A DNA stretch of 12,900 nt from Gammaproteobacteria bacterium UBA2955 (GCA_002348825.1 DEBN01000055.1:1984-14883); one strand, 5' to 3'. Shown: positions 1 through 7,870, counted from the first letter of the stretch. A program made the numbers and translations. The notes: generated by a model not told the origin, from the letters alone.

Positions 1-83
1 CAAATCTTTTCGCCGATACCGGCCTTTTCTGGGGTGTTCCAAAAAAACTTCAAGACTGCTTGGCCCAAAGCGCCGCATCCGTA
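1..83. other. Unassigned edge beyond the hflX stop
   Basis: This short stretch follows the hflX stop codon. In many gammaproteobacteria hflK starts here, but I see no HflK-like N-terminus on the minus strand. All three plus-strand frames are open from the window edge. The most protein-like one (from position 3, ending ...QSAASVSIV with TAA at 93-95) could be the C-terminus of a convergent gene overlapping the hflX tail by 12 nt. Thirty open codons are too few to be convincing, and I recognise no family. No clear terminator hairpin is visible. Confidence 0.3.
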
Positions 84-1340
84 TCAATTGTCTAAAAATA
101 AACCAGACCTCTGTCTAATTTGACCAAGTAACTGCTGATCGGCCTGCACGGTCAGTTGCACCGAACCATCCTCGCGCAGCTTTTCTGCCAAAACCGCCCC
201 GGATTGATAGAGCCATGCCCGGTTGCGCCCGTCTGCCGCCGGCAAAATGACCCGGTGCGGGGCAACCACTCCAAGCACATCGCCCATCTGCTTTACTAGA
301 CCATCAAGGCCCTCGTGTAATTGGGCGGAAATTAAACAACCAAAGCCAGCGAGGGACCGCTGAGCTTCTGGGCTGAGCAGGTCGGCTTTATTTAACACCA
401 CGAGCTGACGCAGTTCCCCAGCGCCAATCTCGTCCAATACCTGCTGCACCTGTTCCTTCCGCTCGCGCCACAACGGGTCGCTGACGTCCACAACATGCAG
501 CAGCAAGTCCGAGTGAATAACTTCCTCCAGCGTTGCCTTGAATGCCTCCACTAGCGTATGCGGTAGCAAACTGACAAACCCTACAGTATCTGCCAGCACG
601 ACCTCTCCGGTGCCCGGCACCTGAACTTTGCGCATTGTGGGATCCAAGGTCGCAAAAAGCATGTCTTGGGCAAGCACATGGGCATCGGTAAGACTATTGA
701 ACAACGTTGACTTGCCCGCGTTCGTATAGCCCACCAAAGTTATCGTGGGCGTACCGCGACGGTTACGCCCTCGCCGATTCTGCTGTCGACGCTTACTGAC
801 TTCGGCGATCTTCCCTTGTGTCGCCTTGATACGCTCACTCAGCATACGTTGATCGAGCTCGATCTGTTTCTCACCGGCCCCGCGCATACCGATCCCGCCT
901 TTTTGCCGGTCTAAGTGTGTCCATCCGCGAACAAGCCGTGTCTGCGCATGCTTTAACTGTGCCAATTCCACTTGCAGCTGACCCTCGTGACTGCGCGCGC
1001 GGTCGGCGAAGATCGTCAAAATAAGCTCTGTGCGTGTGATAAGACGGCAATCTAATGCCTGTTCGAGGTTACGTTGCTGAGCCGGCGACAAATCGTGATT
1101 CACCAACACGATGTCAGCATTCTGCAACGCTAACGTTTGCGCCAGTTCCTCCACCTTGCCGCTGCCCACAAACCATCTCGGGTGGGGCGCATCGCGCTTA
1201 ACCGTTACGACGGATGCAACCACCAACTGTGCCGAGCAGGCGAGCTCCGCCAACTCTTGAGCGTCGGGATTGGCCTCTTTACGCAGCTCAATTTGCAACA
1301 GCAGCGTTCGCCGTCCCGCTTCCGGCCGATCAAACAACAT
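84..1340 (-). CDS. hflX: Ribosome-associated GTPase HflX
   Basis: HflX is a GTPase that binds the 50S subunit and splits stalled ribosomes, notably after heat stress. The 418-residue product is close to the usual gammaproteobacterial length (about 426) and aligns from its first residues (MLFDRPEAG against E. coli MFDRYDAG). The N-terminal HflX domain includes APHPRWFVGSGK (51-62), ALSPAQ-like LSPAQQRNLE (84-93), the EGQLQVELAQLKH block (119-131) and the glycine-rich GGIGMRGAGEKQIE (148-161). An Arg-rich linker (183-196) precedes the G domain: G1 GYTNAGKST (204-212), G2 region LFATLDPTMR (228-237), G3 DTVGF (251-255), G4 NKAD (317-320) and G5 near SAQ (338-340). It starts 30 nt after hfq with no strong Shine-Dalgarno sequence, so it is probably cotranscribed with hfq. 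hflK is not seen downstream. Confidence 0.97.
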   Translation of the reverse strand: MLFDRPEAGRRTLLLQIELRKEANPDAQELAELACSAQLVVASVVTVKRDAPHPRWFVGSGKVEELAQTLALQNADIVLVNHDLSPAQQRNLEQALDCRLITRTELILTIFADRARSHEGQLQVELAQLKHAQTRLVRGWTHLDRQKGGIGMRGAGEKQIELDQRMLSERIKATQGKIAEVSKRRQQNRRGRNRRGTPTITLVGYTNAGKSTLFNSLTDAHVLAQDMLFATLDPTMRKVQVPGTGEVVLADTVGFVSLLPHTLVEAFKATLEEVIHSDLLLHVVDVSDPLWRERKEQVQQVLDEIGAGELRQLVVLNKADLLSPEAQRSLAGFGCLISAQLHEGLDGLVKQMGDVLGVVAPHRVILPAADGRNRAWLYQSGAVLAEKLREDGSVQLTVQADQQLLGQIRQRSGLFLDN

Positions 1341-1370
1341 AAACTTTAAGTTCTTTAATCAGATCGCCGC

Positions 1371-1604
1371 CTAGTTTTGCGCTTCGTCAACTTCAAACTT
1401 AACGTTACGCGCCGGCACTACCGTAGAGATGGCGTGCTTATAGACCATCTGGCTAACCGTATTACGCAGCAGTACAACGAATTGATCGAACGACTCGATC
1501 TGCCCCTGCAACTTAATACCATTAACTAAAAATATCGAAACCGGCACGCGCTCTTTACGCAGCGCATTTAAATACGGGTCCTGAAGATTTTCACGCTTTG
1601 ACAT
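1371..1604 (-). CDS. hfq: RNA chaperone Hfq
   Basis: Hfq is the hexameric Sm-like RNA chaperone that pairs small RNAs with mRNAs. The start chosen gives a 77-residue protein beginning [10 protein letters not shown], the standard Hfq N-terminus. It has an excellent ribosome binding site (GAGGAGG, 4-5 nt upstream); the reading frame extends 11 codons further upstream but that part contains the ribosome binding site. Proximal-face residues Q8, D9, F42, Y55, K56 and H57 are present, as are the Sm1 segment and the Sm2 motif YKHAIS (55-60). Position 25 is Phe instead of the E. coli Tyr and position 17 is Lys instead of Arg. The C-terminal tail after the Sm core is short and acidic (KFEVDEAQN), much shorter than in the 102-residue E. 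coli protein. It lies downstream of miaA and upstream of hflX, the classic arrangement. Confidence 0.98.
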   Translation of the reverse strand: MSKRENLQDPYLNALRKERVPVSIFLVNGIKLQGQIESFDQFVVLLRNTVSQMVYKHAISTVVPARNVKFEVDEAQN

Positions 1605-1655
1605 TTTGCCTCCTCGCCAACCCACTAACAAAACCAATTTATGGGGCGTAGCAAC

Positions 1656-1686
1656 ATATTATTATTGTTATATTTATTTTGCGCAA
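1656..1686 (-). promoter_or_regulatory. Candidate hfq promoter
   Basis: The 132 nt gap between miaA and hfq is strongly AT-rich. On the minus strand TTGCGC (1681-1686) is followed after 16 nt by TAATAA (1659-1664); TAATAT at 1656-1661 is an alternative -10. Initiation near 1650 would give a leader of roughly 45 nt ending in the strong hfq ribosome binding site. The -35 half lies in the perfect palindrome TTTGCGCAAA (1678-1687). E. coli hfq has several promoters, including heat-shock ones, within and after miaA, so this is unlikely to be the only one. The assignment rests on eye matching only. Confidence 0.4.
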
Positions 1687-1736
1687 AGTCGCGGCATTTT
1701 AACATGTCGGCTACGGTTTGTTAGCGCCCGGTTAGG

Positions 1737-2687
1737 TCAAAGCAAGCGCCGAATCTGCGCGGCAACTTGTTCAGGGGCAGCGGCAGATCGCACATCGACT
1801 TCCGACCATCGCCGCAACCACGTGAGCTGACGTTTCGCCAATTGACGGGTCGCAGCTAACGCTGCCTCAACAAACTGGCCATGTGAGCAGTCGCCTCGCA
1901 AGAAGTGCCACGCCTGGCGATAACCCACCGCACGCAAAGCCGGCAGGTCGGGATGCAAGTCATCACGCTGCATCAGCGCTTCGACTTCCGCAAGAAACCC
2001 CGCCTGCAACATCGCCTCGAAACGTTGCCGAATCCGCTCGTGCAGTACCTGCCGCTGCGAGGGCCCGACGACCGCGGTAACAAGCTTTATCGGCAGGCGA
2101 CTGACCGCGACCGAGCTTTTGGCGGCTTGCCACTGCGATGACATAGGCCGGCCGGTGGCACGAATTACTTCTAACGCGCGCAGCAACCTTTGATGGTTAT
2201 GTGGATGAATCTTCGCTGCGACAATTGGGTCAAGCGCCAACAATTCGGCGTGCATAGCGTCGGCCCCTAGACGCACTAACTGCTGCTGCAACTCATGACG
2301 AATCCTGGGGCTTGCAGCAGGCAACTCTGCTATACCTTTAATAAAACGCTGCACATAGAGCATCGTACCGCCCACAATAATCGGCGTTTTCTGCTGCTCC
2401 AGCGCCTCCAAGACGGCGGCATCGGCGTCGCTGACAAACTCAGCTGCAGAATAGGGCTCGCTCGGATCACGGATATCGATCAAACGATGGGGGTAGGCTG
2501 CTAAATCGTGAGCATCTGGTTTAGCTGTGCCTATGTCCATCCCTCGATACACCAGCGCTGAATCCGCACTGATCAGCTGCGCTTTCGCAGGGCCACCCAG
2601 CTGGTCTTGCAGCGCCATGGCGGCCGCTGTTTTACCCGCCGCTGTTGGCCCTATAACTAAAGCCACAGGAACGACCCCTGCGGCCAC
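1737..2687 (-). CDS. miaA: tRNA dimethylallyltransferase MiaA
   Basis: MiaA transfers a dimethylallyl group from DMAPP to N6 of A37 in tRNAs reading UNN codons, the first step toward ms2i6A. The 316-residue length matches the family. Visible elements are the P-loop GPTAAGKT (13-20), the segment ISADSALVYRGMDIGTAKP (39-57) containing the catalytic Asp42, GGTMLY (106-111), the tRNA-contact stretch HPHNHQRLLRALEV (161-174), VGYRQAW (254-260) and TRQLAKRQLTWLR (280-292). The start is GTG at 2687, which shares its first G with the TAG stop of mutL (TAGTG). There is no good Shine-Dalgarno sequence, so translation probably depends on termination of mutL. The upstream mutL and downstream hfq are the usual neighbours. 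Confidence 0.97.
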   Translation of the reverse strand: MAAGVVPVALVIGPTAAGKTAAAMALQDQLGGPAKAQLISADSALVYRGMDIGTAKPDAHDLAAYPHRLIDIRDPSEPYSAAEFVSDADAAVLEALEQQKTPIIVGGTMLYVQRFIKGIAELPAASPRIRHELQQQLVRLGADAMHAELLALDPIVAAKIHPHNHQRLLRALEVIRATGRPMSSQWQAAKSSVAVSRLPIKLVTAVVGPSQRQVLHERIRQRFEAMLQAGFLAEVEALMQRDDLHPDLPALRAVGYRQAWHFLRGDCSHGQFVEAALAATRQLAKRQLTWLRRWSEVDVRSAAAPEQVAAQIRRLL

Positions 2688-4492
2688 TACTGGCCCCGCA
2701 AAAACAAGCGATCGAGTTCATCGAGACTTCGCTGCACATAGGTTGGGCGGCCATGATTGCACAACCCAGCGTTCTCGGTGACTTCCATGTCGCGCAACAA
2801 CGCGTTCATTTCTGCCAGTGTCAACTGTCGGTTAGCGCGCACCGAGCCGCGACATGCGATATTGCCTAATAAATCTAATCCGCGCCTGTTCAGTCCTTCC
2901 GTGGTGCCAAACTCAGCCAATTCGGACAGCAGATCTGTCACCATTTGTTCTAAATCGGCGTCAGCCAGTAACGTCGGCACCTCTCTGACCACAACACTAT
3001 TATGGCCAAGCCTCTCGATCAGAAGTCCACTTTGGCTCAAACGCGCTGCCAGATCTTCTACATGTTGGGCGTCTGCTTCACTAACATTAAATGTCAACGG
3101 GACCAAAAGCCGCTGCCGCGCCACAGTGCCGGCTTCCTGCTGTGCCTTCATCTTCTCGTACACAATGCGCTCGTGGGCCGCATGCATATCGACAATGACC
3201 AACCCCGATGCGTTCTGGGCGACAATGTAGATGCCATGCAGTTGCGCAATGGCATAACCAAGCGGGTGCTCCTCCGGTGTATCGGCCGCCCGCCATTCTG
3301 CAAACGTGTCCGTCACCCCCTGCTGCTGATGCATCGCTTGAGCCAAACCTCCAGGCAGATCGCCGCTGTTGCGGTTTCGTGGAGGGTCAAAACGCAGCGC
3401 CGATTGGTTGGCTAATGCCGAAGGTGCTTCAATACGCTGCGCGGCTGTTGCTGAGCCCGTCGGCCTTATGGCCCGCAACGCGCGGTTCAAGGAACTGAAT
3501 ATAAAGTCATGGACGCTGCGAGCGTCACGAAAACGTACCTCGTGTTTAGTCGGATGTACGTTGACGTCCACCAAGTCAGGTGGCAACTGCAAGAACAGCA
3601 CATACACCGAATGCCGACCGTGAAACATAACATCGCTATACGCCTGGCGAATCGCATGCCCGACTAACTTATCCCGAATGCTGCGTCCGTTGACGTAAAA
3701 GTACTGCTGATCCATGGAGCGACGATTGTGCTGGGGCAGCCCCACCCAACCGTATAAACGATAATCGGCAGAACTTTCATCAATGAACATCGATTGTTCA
3801 ACAAATTCAGCTGACAAGACTTGTGCGAGCCGTCCTTGCGGATCACCGGCTGGTAAATTCAGCCGCTTGGATTCTGTGCCCTTAGCGGGCAAGGTATTTT
3901 GCTCTGCCCTAGACTGCACCAGTCCAAACCCAACATCCATATGAGCCAGGCTTAGCCGACGCAGGACGATGTCGATCTGTTGATTTTCCGTACGCTCGGC
4001 TTTGAGAAACTTGCGCCGCGCTGGAGTGTTAAAAAACAGATCCCAGACCTCGACCGAGGTGCCTTGGTTATGTGCGATGGGCCCATAACCAACGGATTCG
4101 CCTCCGTGACTCTCGAGATACCAACCAGCGTCAGCCGGGGCTCGGGCCGAGCTTATTTTGAATCGCGACACCGAAGCCACACTGGCCAGCGCTTCGCCTC
4201 TGAATCCTAAGCTTCCGATACCCAAAAGATCCTGAGCCTGCACAATTTTGCTTGTAGCGTGGCGCTCTACCGCCAAAGCTAAATCGTCCTTATGAATGCC
4301 GATACCGTTATCACGTACCCATAGGGATTGCACACCACCGGCGACACTGCGCACCTCAATACTCGTCGCCTCGGCATCCAGACTATTCTCTACCAATTCT
4401 TTAACGATGGAGGAAGGTCGCTCGACCACTTCGCCCGCCGCGATCTGGTCAGCCACAAAGGCGCTTAAGCGTTTAACTCTATGCTCCGACAC
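2687..4492 (-). CDS. mutL: DNA mismatch repair protein MutL (endonuclease type)
   Basis: MutL couples mismatch recognition by MutS to strand incision and removal. The N-terminal GHKL ATPase shows the catalytic Glu in KELVENSLDA (31-40, E35), DNGIGI (61-66), GFRGEAL (96-102) and the transducer signature NVHPTKHEVRF (311-321). A poorly conserved linker follows (about 340-405). The C-terminal dimerisation domain carries the metal-binding endonuclease motif DMHAAHERIVYE (435-446), ACRGSVRAN (546-554) and CNHGRPT (578-584). E. coli MutL, which works with MutH, lacks this set. The product has 601 residues, slightly short because of the linker. The start is GTG at 4492, 3 nt after the amiB stop with only a weak GA-rich upstream sequence, so translation is likely coupled to amiB. 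Confidence 0.97.
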   Translation of the reverse strand: MSEHRVKRLSAFVADQIAAGEVVERPSSIVKELVENSLDAEATSIEVRSVAGGVQSLWVRDNGIGIHKDDLALAVERHATSKIVQAQDLLGIGSLGFRGEALASVASVSRFKISSARAPADAGWYLESHGGESVGYGPIAHNQGTSVEVWDLFFNTPARRKFLKAERTENQQIDIVLRRLSLAHMDVGFGLVQSRAEQNTLPAKGTESKRLNLPAGDPQGRLAQVLSAEFVEQSMFIDESSADYRLYGWVGLPQHNRRSMDQQYFYVNGRSIRDKLVGHAIRQAYSDVMFHGRHSVYVLFLQLPPDLVDVNVHPTKHEVRFRDARSVHDFIFSSLNRALRAIRPTGSATAAQRIEAPSALANQSALRFDPPRNRNSGDLPGGLAQAMHQQQGVTDTFAEWRAADTPEEHPLGYAIAQLHGIYIVAQNASGLVIVDMHAAHERIVYEKMKAQQEAGTVARQRLLVPLTFNVSEADAQHVEDLAARLSQSGLLIERLGHNSVVVREVPTLLADADLEQMVTDLLSELAEFGTTEGLNRRGLDLLGNIACRGSVRANRQLTLAEMNALLRDMEVTENAGLCNHGRPTYVQRSLDELDRLFLRGQ

Positions 4493-4495
4493 GGC

Positions 4496-5806
4496 TCAAA
4501 GCTCACTCGGAATGAACAACGTCTGCCCCACTCGTATCTTGTCGCCACGAATCGCATTACGACGCTTCAACGCATTGGCCGAGACACCGTAGCGCGCAGC
4601 AATCTCTGACAATGTGTCGCCCCGCGCAATCGTATGACGCAATTCTTGCCGACGCGCAGCGATCGCGGTACCTGGCGGTGGATTCGACCGCATAAACTGA
4701 TCTATACCGTCCGCAATAGCGCTAGCTAATTTTGTCTGGTGTTCTTTTTGTGACAGGCGGCGGGCCTCTTGAGGATTAGAAATGAATCCAGTCTCTACCA
4801 GAATCGAGGGCATATCTGGTGACTTGAGCACTAGAAACGAGGCTTGCTCGACCTGCTTTTTGTGTAGCTTTGTCATCTTGCCTAATTGATTGAGTATCGA
4901 CTGACCCGCTTCGATGCTATAGGAGCGATTACCGTCCATCGACAAATCGAGTAAAACGTGGGCCAATACTTCATCTTTGTCGCTCAAGCTCACATCTCCG
5001 ACCCCGCCCAACAGGTCAGATTGGTTAGCTCGCTCAGCTAACCACTTTGCGGTTTCACTGGTGGCTCCACGGTCAGATAACGTATAAACCGATGCACCAC
5101 GCGCTGCGGAACTGGTAAACGCATCCGCGTGAAGTGATACAAATAGATCTGCACGCGCTTCGCGCGCGATTGCGGTTCGTTTCCGATGGGCAAGATAGTA
5201 GTCGCCAGTACGTGTCAGTACCGCGCGATAACCCGGTTTAGCGTCTATCGCTGTCGCGGTGCGCCGCGCAATCTGCAACACCAAATGTTTTTCTTGTAAC
5301 CGTTTTGGCCCCAAAGCACCCGGGTCCTCGCCGCCATGACCAGCGTCGATTGCGATCACTACATCTCTGTTTTTTGGCCGCGGCTGCGGTTTTGCAGCAA
5401 CCTTTTTTTTGCGTGCCTTGTCGAAAGACGCCAAGTCCACCACCAATCTATGGCCATAAGGTGCTATGGGCTTGAGCGTAAATGCATTTGGCTGCAGTTT
5501 GAGCTTTGCATCTATAACCAGACGAAAACCCTTACCTCTTGGCGCACCGCGCAGACCTTTAATGCGCAGAAGATCTTTGGCTACTTTCGTAACATCCAGA
5601 CCCTTCGCTGGTGTCGCAGTGGCTAGGTCTATAACCACTCGGTGGGGCTTATCCAAGGTAAAGTATTTGTATTTAACCCCAGCGGAGGTGTCTAAAACGA
5701 TACGGGTTGCCTCGGGGGATTCGTGCACTCGCACACCATCAAGAGTCGCCGCCACAACTGGCAACCACACAACACATAGAATGACAGTCAGAAAAGTCTT
5801 AGCCAT
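4496..5806 (-). CDS. amiB: Periplasmic N-acetylmuramoyl-L-alanine amidase (AmiB/AmiC type) with LysM
   Basis: This enzyme cleaves the amide bond between N-acetylmuramic acid and the stem peptide, splitting septal peptidoglycan during daughter-cell separation. A signal peptide (1-20, ending VVAA) directs export. An AMIN domain follows (about 21-127), then a Lys/Pro-rich linker (130-147) and the Amidase_3 domain (148-372). Likely zinc ligands are H157 (DAGHGG), E172 (LQEKH) and H226 (SLHADA), with catalytic E338 in VETGF. The insert at about 275-325 matches the position of the autoinhibitory helix released by EnvC-like activators. A single LysM domain closes the protein (391-433: HTIARGDTLSEIAARYG ... 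VGQTLFIP). AmiB homologues of pseudomonads have the same C-terminal LysM, while E. coli AmiB lacks it, as far as I recall. The ATG overlaps the end of tsaE by 8 nt. Confidence 0.95.
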   Translation of the reverse strand: MAKTFLTVILCVVWLPVVAATLDGVRVHESPEATRIVLDTSAGVKYKYFTLDKPHRVVIDLATATPAKGLDVTKVAKDLLRIKGLRGAPRGKGFRLVIDAKLKLQPNAFTLKPIAPYGHRLVVDLASFDKARKKKVAAKPQPRPKNRDVVIAIDAGHGGEDPGALGPKRLQEKHLVLQIARRTATAIDAKPGYRAVLTRTGDYYLAHRKRTAIAREARADLFVSLHADAFTSSAARGASVYTLSDRGATSETAKWLAERANQSDLLGGVGDVSLSDKDEVLAHVLLDLSMDGNRSYSIEAGQSILNQLGKMTKLHKKQVEQASFLVLKSPDMPSILVETGFISNPQEARRLSQKEHQTKLASAIADGIDQFMRSNPPPGTAIAARRQELRHTIARGDTLSEIAARYGVSANALKRRNAIRGDKIRVGQTLFIPSEL

Positions 5807-6269
5807 CTGTCACAAATACTCGGACGCTGCGCTGTGCGGGCGCCAAGGCATCCGCTGTCGCGGGTTGATACAACGCCAACTGCACCAGAACATCGGGGCT
5901 CGGCAGCCAACCCTCAGCACGCTGTGGCCATTCAAATAATTTGATCCCTGGCGCATCAAGAATTTCTTCAAAGCCGACAAATTCCAGCTCTTCAGCCGAC
6001 TCCAGACGATATAGATCGAAATGATAGAGATCCAAATTGTCAATGCTGTAAGGCTCCAGCAAGGTATAGGTCGGGCTCTTCACAGCACCGGTAAACCCCA
6101 AGGCTCTGAGTATGCCTCTCACCAAGGTCGTCTTGCCAGCGCCAAGATCACCTTCAAGCGCTACCAATGCCGTGTCGCCAAAACGACATCGAATAAGTTT
6201 CAACAAATCTTTTCCAAAGGCGACCGTCGCGGCGTCATCGATTAAGATCTGGGTCATCGCTTCAGCCAT
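5799..6269 (-). CDS. tsaE: tRNA threonylcarbamoyladenosine biosynthesis ATPase TsaE
   Basis: TsaE (YjeE) is the small ATPase that works with TsaB and TsaD to install t6A37 on ANN-reading tRNAs. The 156-residue protein shows the Walker A motif GDLGAGKTT (40-48), the switch-like SPTYTL (65-70), the YHFDLYRL segment (82-89) and FEWPQR (112-117), all typical of the family at its usual length. The chosen ATG at 6269 overlaps the nnr end by 8 nt (ATGGCTGA), mirroring the tsaE/amiB junction (ATGGCTAA). A second ATG at residue 5 (6257) is possible; neither has a strong Shine-Dalgarno sequence. The position between nnr and amiB is the classic gammaproteobacterial one. Confidence 0.96.
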   Translation of the reverse strand: MAEAMTQILIDDAATVAFGKDLLKLIRCRFGDTALVALEGDLGAGKTTLVRGILRALGFTGAVKSPTYTLLEPYSIDNLDLYHFDLYRLESAEELEFVGFEEILDAPGIKLFEWPQRAEGWLPSPDVLVQLALYQPATADALAPAQRSVRVFVTDG

Positions 6270-7791
6270 TGAGCTTCGCCTTGCCTGCTAACACCGTCGG
6301 TATTCTGACGGTGACATCTGTGGCTAGAACACTGTGCGGCCCAAGCTCCTGCGCCGCGAGATCTGCGCTGGCGCTGTGTAACGCGACAGCTTGGGCAAAC
6401 TGGTCACAGACCAAGCTTTGTTCGGTAGTCGCATACAAAGGCGCCAACAAGCCAGCGCAAACACCGCTCAAAACATCCCCCATTCCAGCTGTGGCCATAG
6501 CCGGACCACCGTGGGCACAAATTTGTGCACCTTGCCGCGTCACCACCACGGAGCCGGGGCCTTTCACAACAACATTGCACGCATACCGTTGCGCCAGTTT
6601 TGATCCTGCATTTAGGCGATCCGCCTCAATCTCGGACACATCGACATCCAACAACTTTGCTGCTTCGCCGCTATGCGGCGTTATGAATATTTCGTTTAAA
6701 GGTCTTTCTTCCGCTTTCGCAAGCCAATACAGACCATCTGCATCGATTAATTTTGGTGTCGCCGCGGCCGCCGCTAAAGCGAACAACTTCGCACCCCAAG
6801 CGCGCCTGCCTAGACCCGGACCTATAACCATAAAATCCGCGGCGTCCAGAGTCTGACCTAAGTCCGCAGACTCAGAGTCAATAAACATAGCTTCGGGTAA
6901 ACGCGCCAGCAACGCGGTGCGGTGCTCGGCTTGGGTAACAACGCTGACCAAACCAGCGCCGCAGCGCAACGCCGCCTCTGCCGCCAGCAACACCGCTCCA
7001 CCCATGCCTAAATCACCGCCGATAATGACTACCTTGCCACGCTGGTGTTTGTGCGCATACAGGGCAATCGTCGGTAGCTGCTTATATTGCCACGTCAATA
7101 AACTTGTGGGCGTCGATATGCTGCGAGAGGCATCGGCAATGCCCAGATCCGCGATCCGCAGCTCGCCCACAAAAGCTTTAGCCGCGCCGGTATACAAGCC
7201 GATTTTTCGACCGATAAAAGAAACCGTGATAGACGCCCGCACGGCTAAGGCATCGCCCTGCAGGCGCGACACCGCACCAGTGTCAGGGTCGACACCGCTG
7301 GGAACATCCAGAGCCAACACCGCGGCGGATGATTCGTTGATGCGACAAATCATATCCACATAGGGGTCACGCAGCGGCGGTCGGAAGCCTGTGCCAAGGA
7401 GCGCATCCACAACCAAAGCGTGCTCGATGGCTTGCCCTGCAGGCGCTACCACTCCGCCCACCGCGACAAAATCCTCAAATGCTGTGCGAGCATCACCCTG
7501 AAGCATTTCGGGACTAGCGAGCGCTATCAACTGGACTCGCATGCCAAACTGACAGGCTAAGCGCGCGACAATATAACCGTCGCCGGCATTATTGCCCTTG
7601 CCGCAAATTACCGAAACTGCACAGGTCTCGGGCCAGTGTTGCAGCATTTGCTCAAAAGCGGCTTCGCCAGCACGCTGCATTAGTGTATAGCCACTCAATC
7701 CCATGCCCTGATGCGACGTTGGTCGCATCGCGCGATCCTCTATCGAACGGATCTCCGCTGCAGTATAAAGTTGGTACTTGAGGCTATGCAT
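6262..7791 (-). CDS. nnr: Bifunctional NAD(P)H-hydrate epimerase / ADP-dependent NAD(P)HX dehydratase
   Basis: Nnr (YjeF) repairs hydrated NADH and NADPH: the N-terminal domain epimerises R- and S-NAD(P)HX, and the C-terminal ribokinase-like domain dehydrates S-NAD(P)HX using ADP. In the 509 residues, the epimerase part shows CGKGNNAGDGYIVAR (63-77), DALLGTG (129-135) and LDVPSGVD (161-168). The dehydratase part shows HKHQRGKVVIIGGD (247-260), VIGPGLG (322-328), IDADGL (349-354), TPHSGEAAKL (371-380), KGPGSVV (410-416) and the phosphate-binding TAGMGDVLSG (434-443). Length and order match E. coli YjeF. It is the first gene of the minus-strand operon. The ATG at 7791 has no evident Shine-Dalgarno sequence. 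The divergent neighbour is queG, as in E. coli. Confidence 0.96.
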   Translation of the reverse strand: MHSLKYQLYTAAEIRSIEDRAMRPTSHQGMGLSGYTLMQRAGEAAFEQMLQHWPETCAVSVICGKGNNAGDGYIVARLACQFGMRVQLIALASPEMLQGDARTAFEDFVAVGGVVAPAGQAIEHALVVDALLGTGFRPPLRDPYVDMICRINESSAAVLALDVPSGVDPDTGAVSRLQGDALAVRASITVSFIGRKIGLYTGAAKAFVGELRIADLGIADASRSISTPTSLLTWQYKQLPTIALYAHKHQRGKVVIIGGDLGMGGAVLLAAEAALRCGAGLVSVVTQAEHRTALLARLPEAMFIDSESADLGQTLDAADFMVIGPGLGRRAWGAKLFALAAAAATPKLIDADGLYWLAKAEERPLNEIFITPHSGEAAKLLDVDVSEIEADRLNAGSKLAQRYACNVVVKGPGSVVVTRQGAQICAHGGPAMATAGMGDVLSGVCAGLLAPLYATTEQSLVCDQFAQAVALHSASADLAAQELGPHSVLATDVTVRIPTVLAGKAKLNG

Positions 7792-7816
7792 TGGCTAAGG
7801 TTTGCAACCGCGTGTC

Positions 7817-7850
7817 CGCTGACCATAACAAAGCGCCAGTATACTGTGAT
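7817..7850. promoter_or_regulatory. Divergent nnr/queG promoter region with shared palindrome
   Basis: Only 79 nt (7792-7870) separate the two divergent start codons. The centre holds the perfect palindrome CAGTATACTG (7837-7846), so a near-consensus -10 TATACT can be read on both strands: 7840-7845 for queG and 7838-7843 for nnr. On the plus strand the -35 is weak (GCTGAC or CTGACC at 7818-7824, 15-16 nt away), giving a queG leader of about 19 nt. On the minus strand TATGGT (7822-7827) is an alternative -10 for nnr. No other hairpin or operator is evident. Confidence 0.4.
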
Positions 7851-7870
7851 GCCCACCCAGCGCGTAGTCA

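Noticed and set aside
1342..1352. Short inverted repeat AACTTTAAGTT in the hfq-hflX gap as a terminator
   Set aside because: Arms of five AT-rich bases are too weak, there is no GC stem or U-tract, and hflX is expected to be cotranscribed.
1605..1637. Eleven-codon N-terminal extension of Hfq
   Set aside because: The hfq ribosome binding site lies inside it and Hfq families start at MSK/MAKG.
2757..3415. Two plus-strand open frames (157 and 137 codons) opposite mutL
   Set aside because: Both are antisense to conserved parts of mutL, including the nuclease-domain motifs, and show no family features.
6269..6856. 195-codon open frame on the plus strand opposite nnr
   Set aside because: It lies wholly antisense to a well-supported gene, has Ala/Ser/Pro-rich composition typical of shadow frames in GC-rich DNA, and no recognisable motif.
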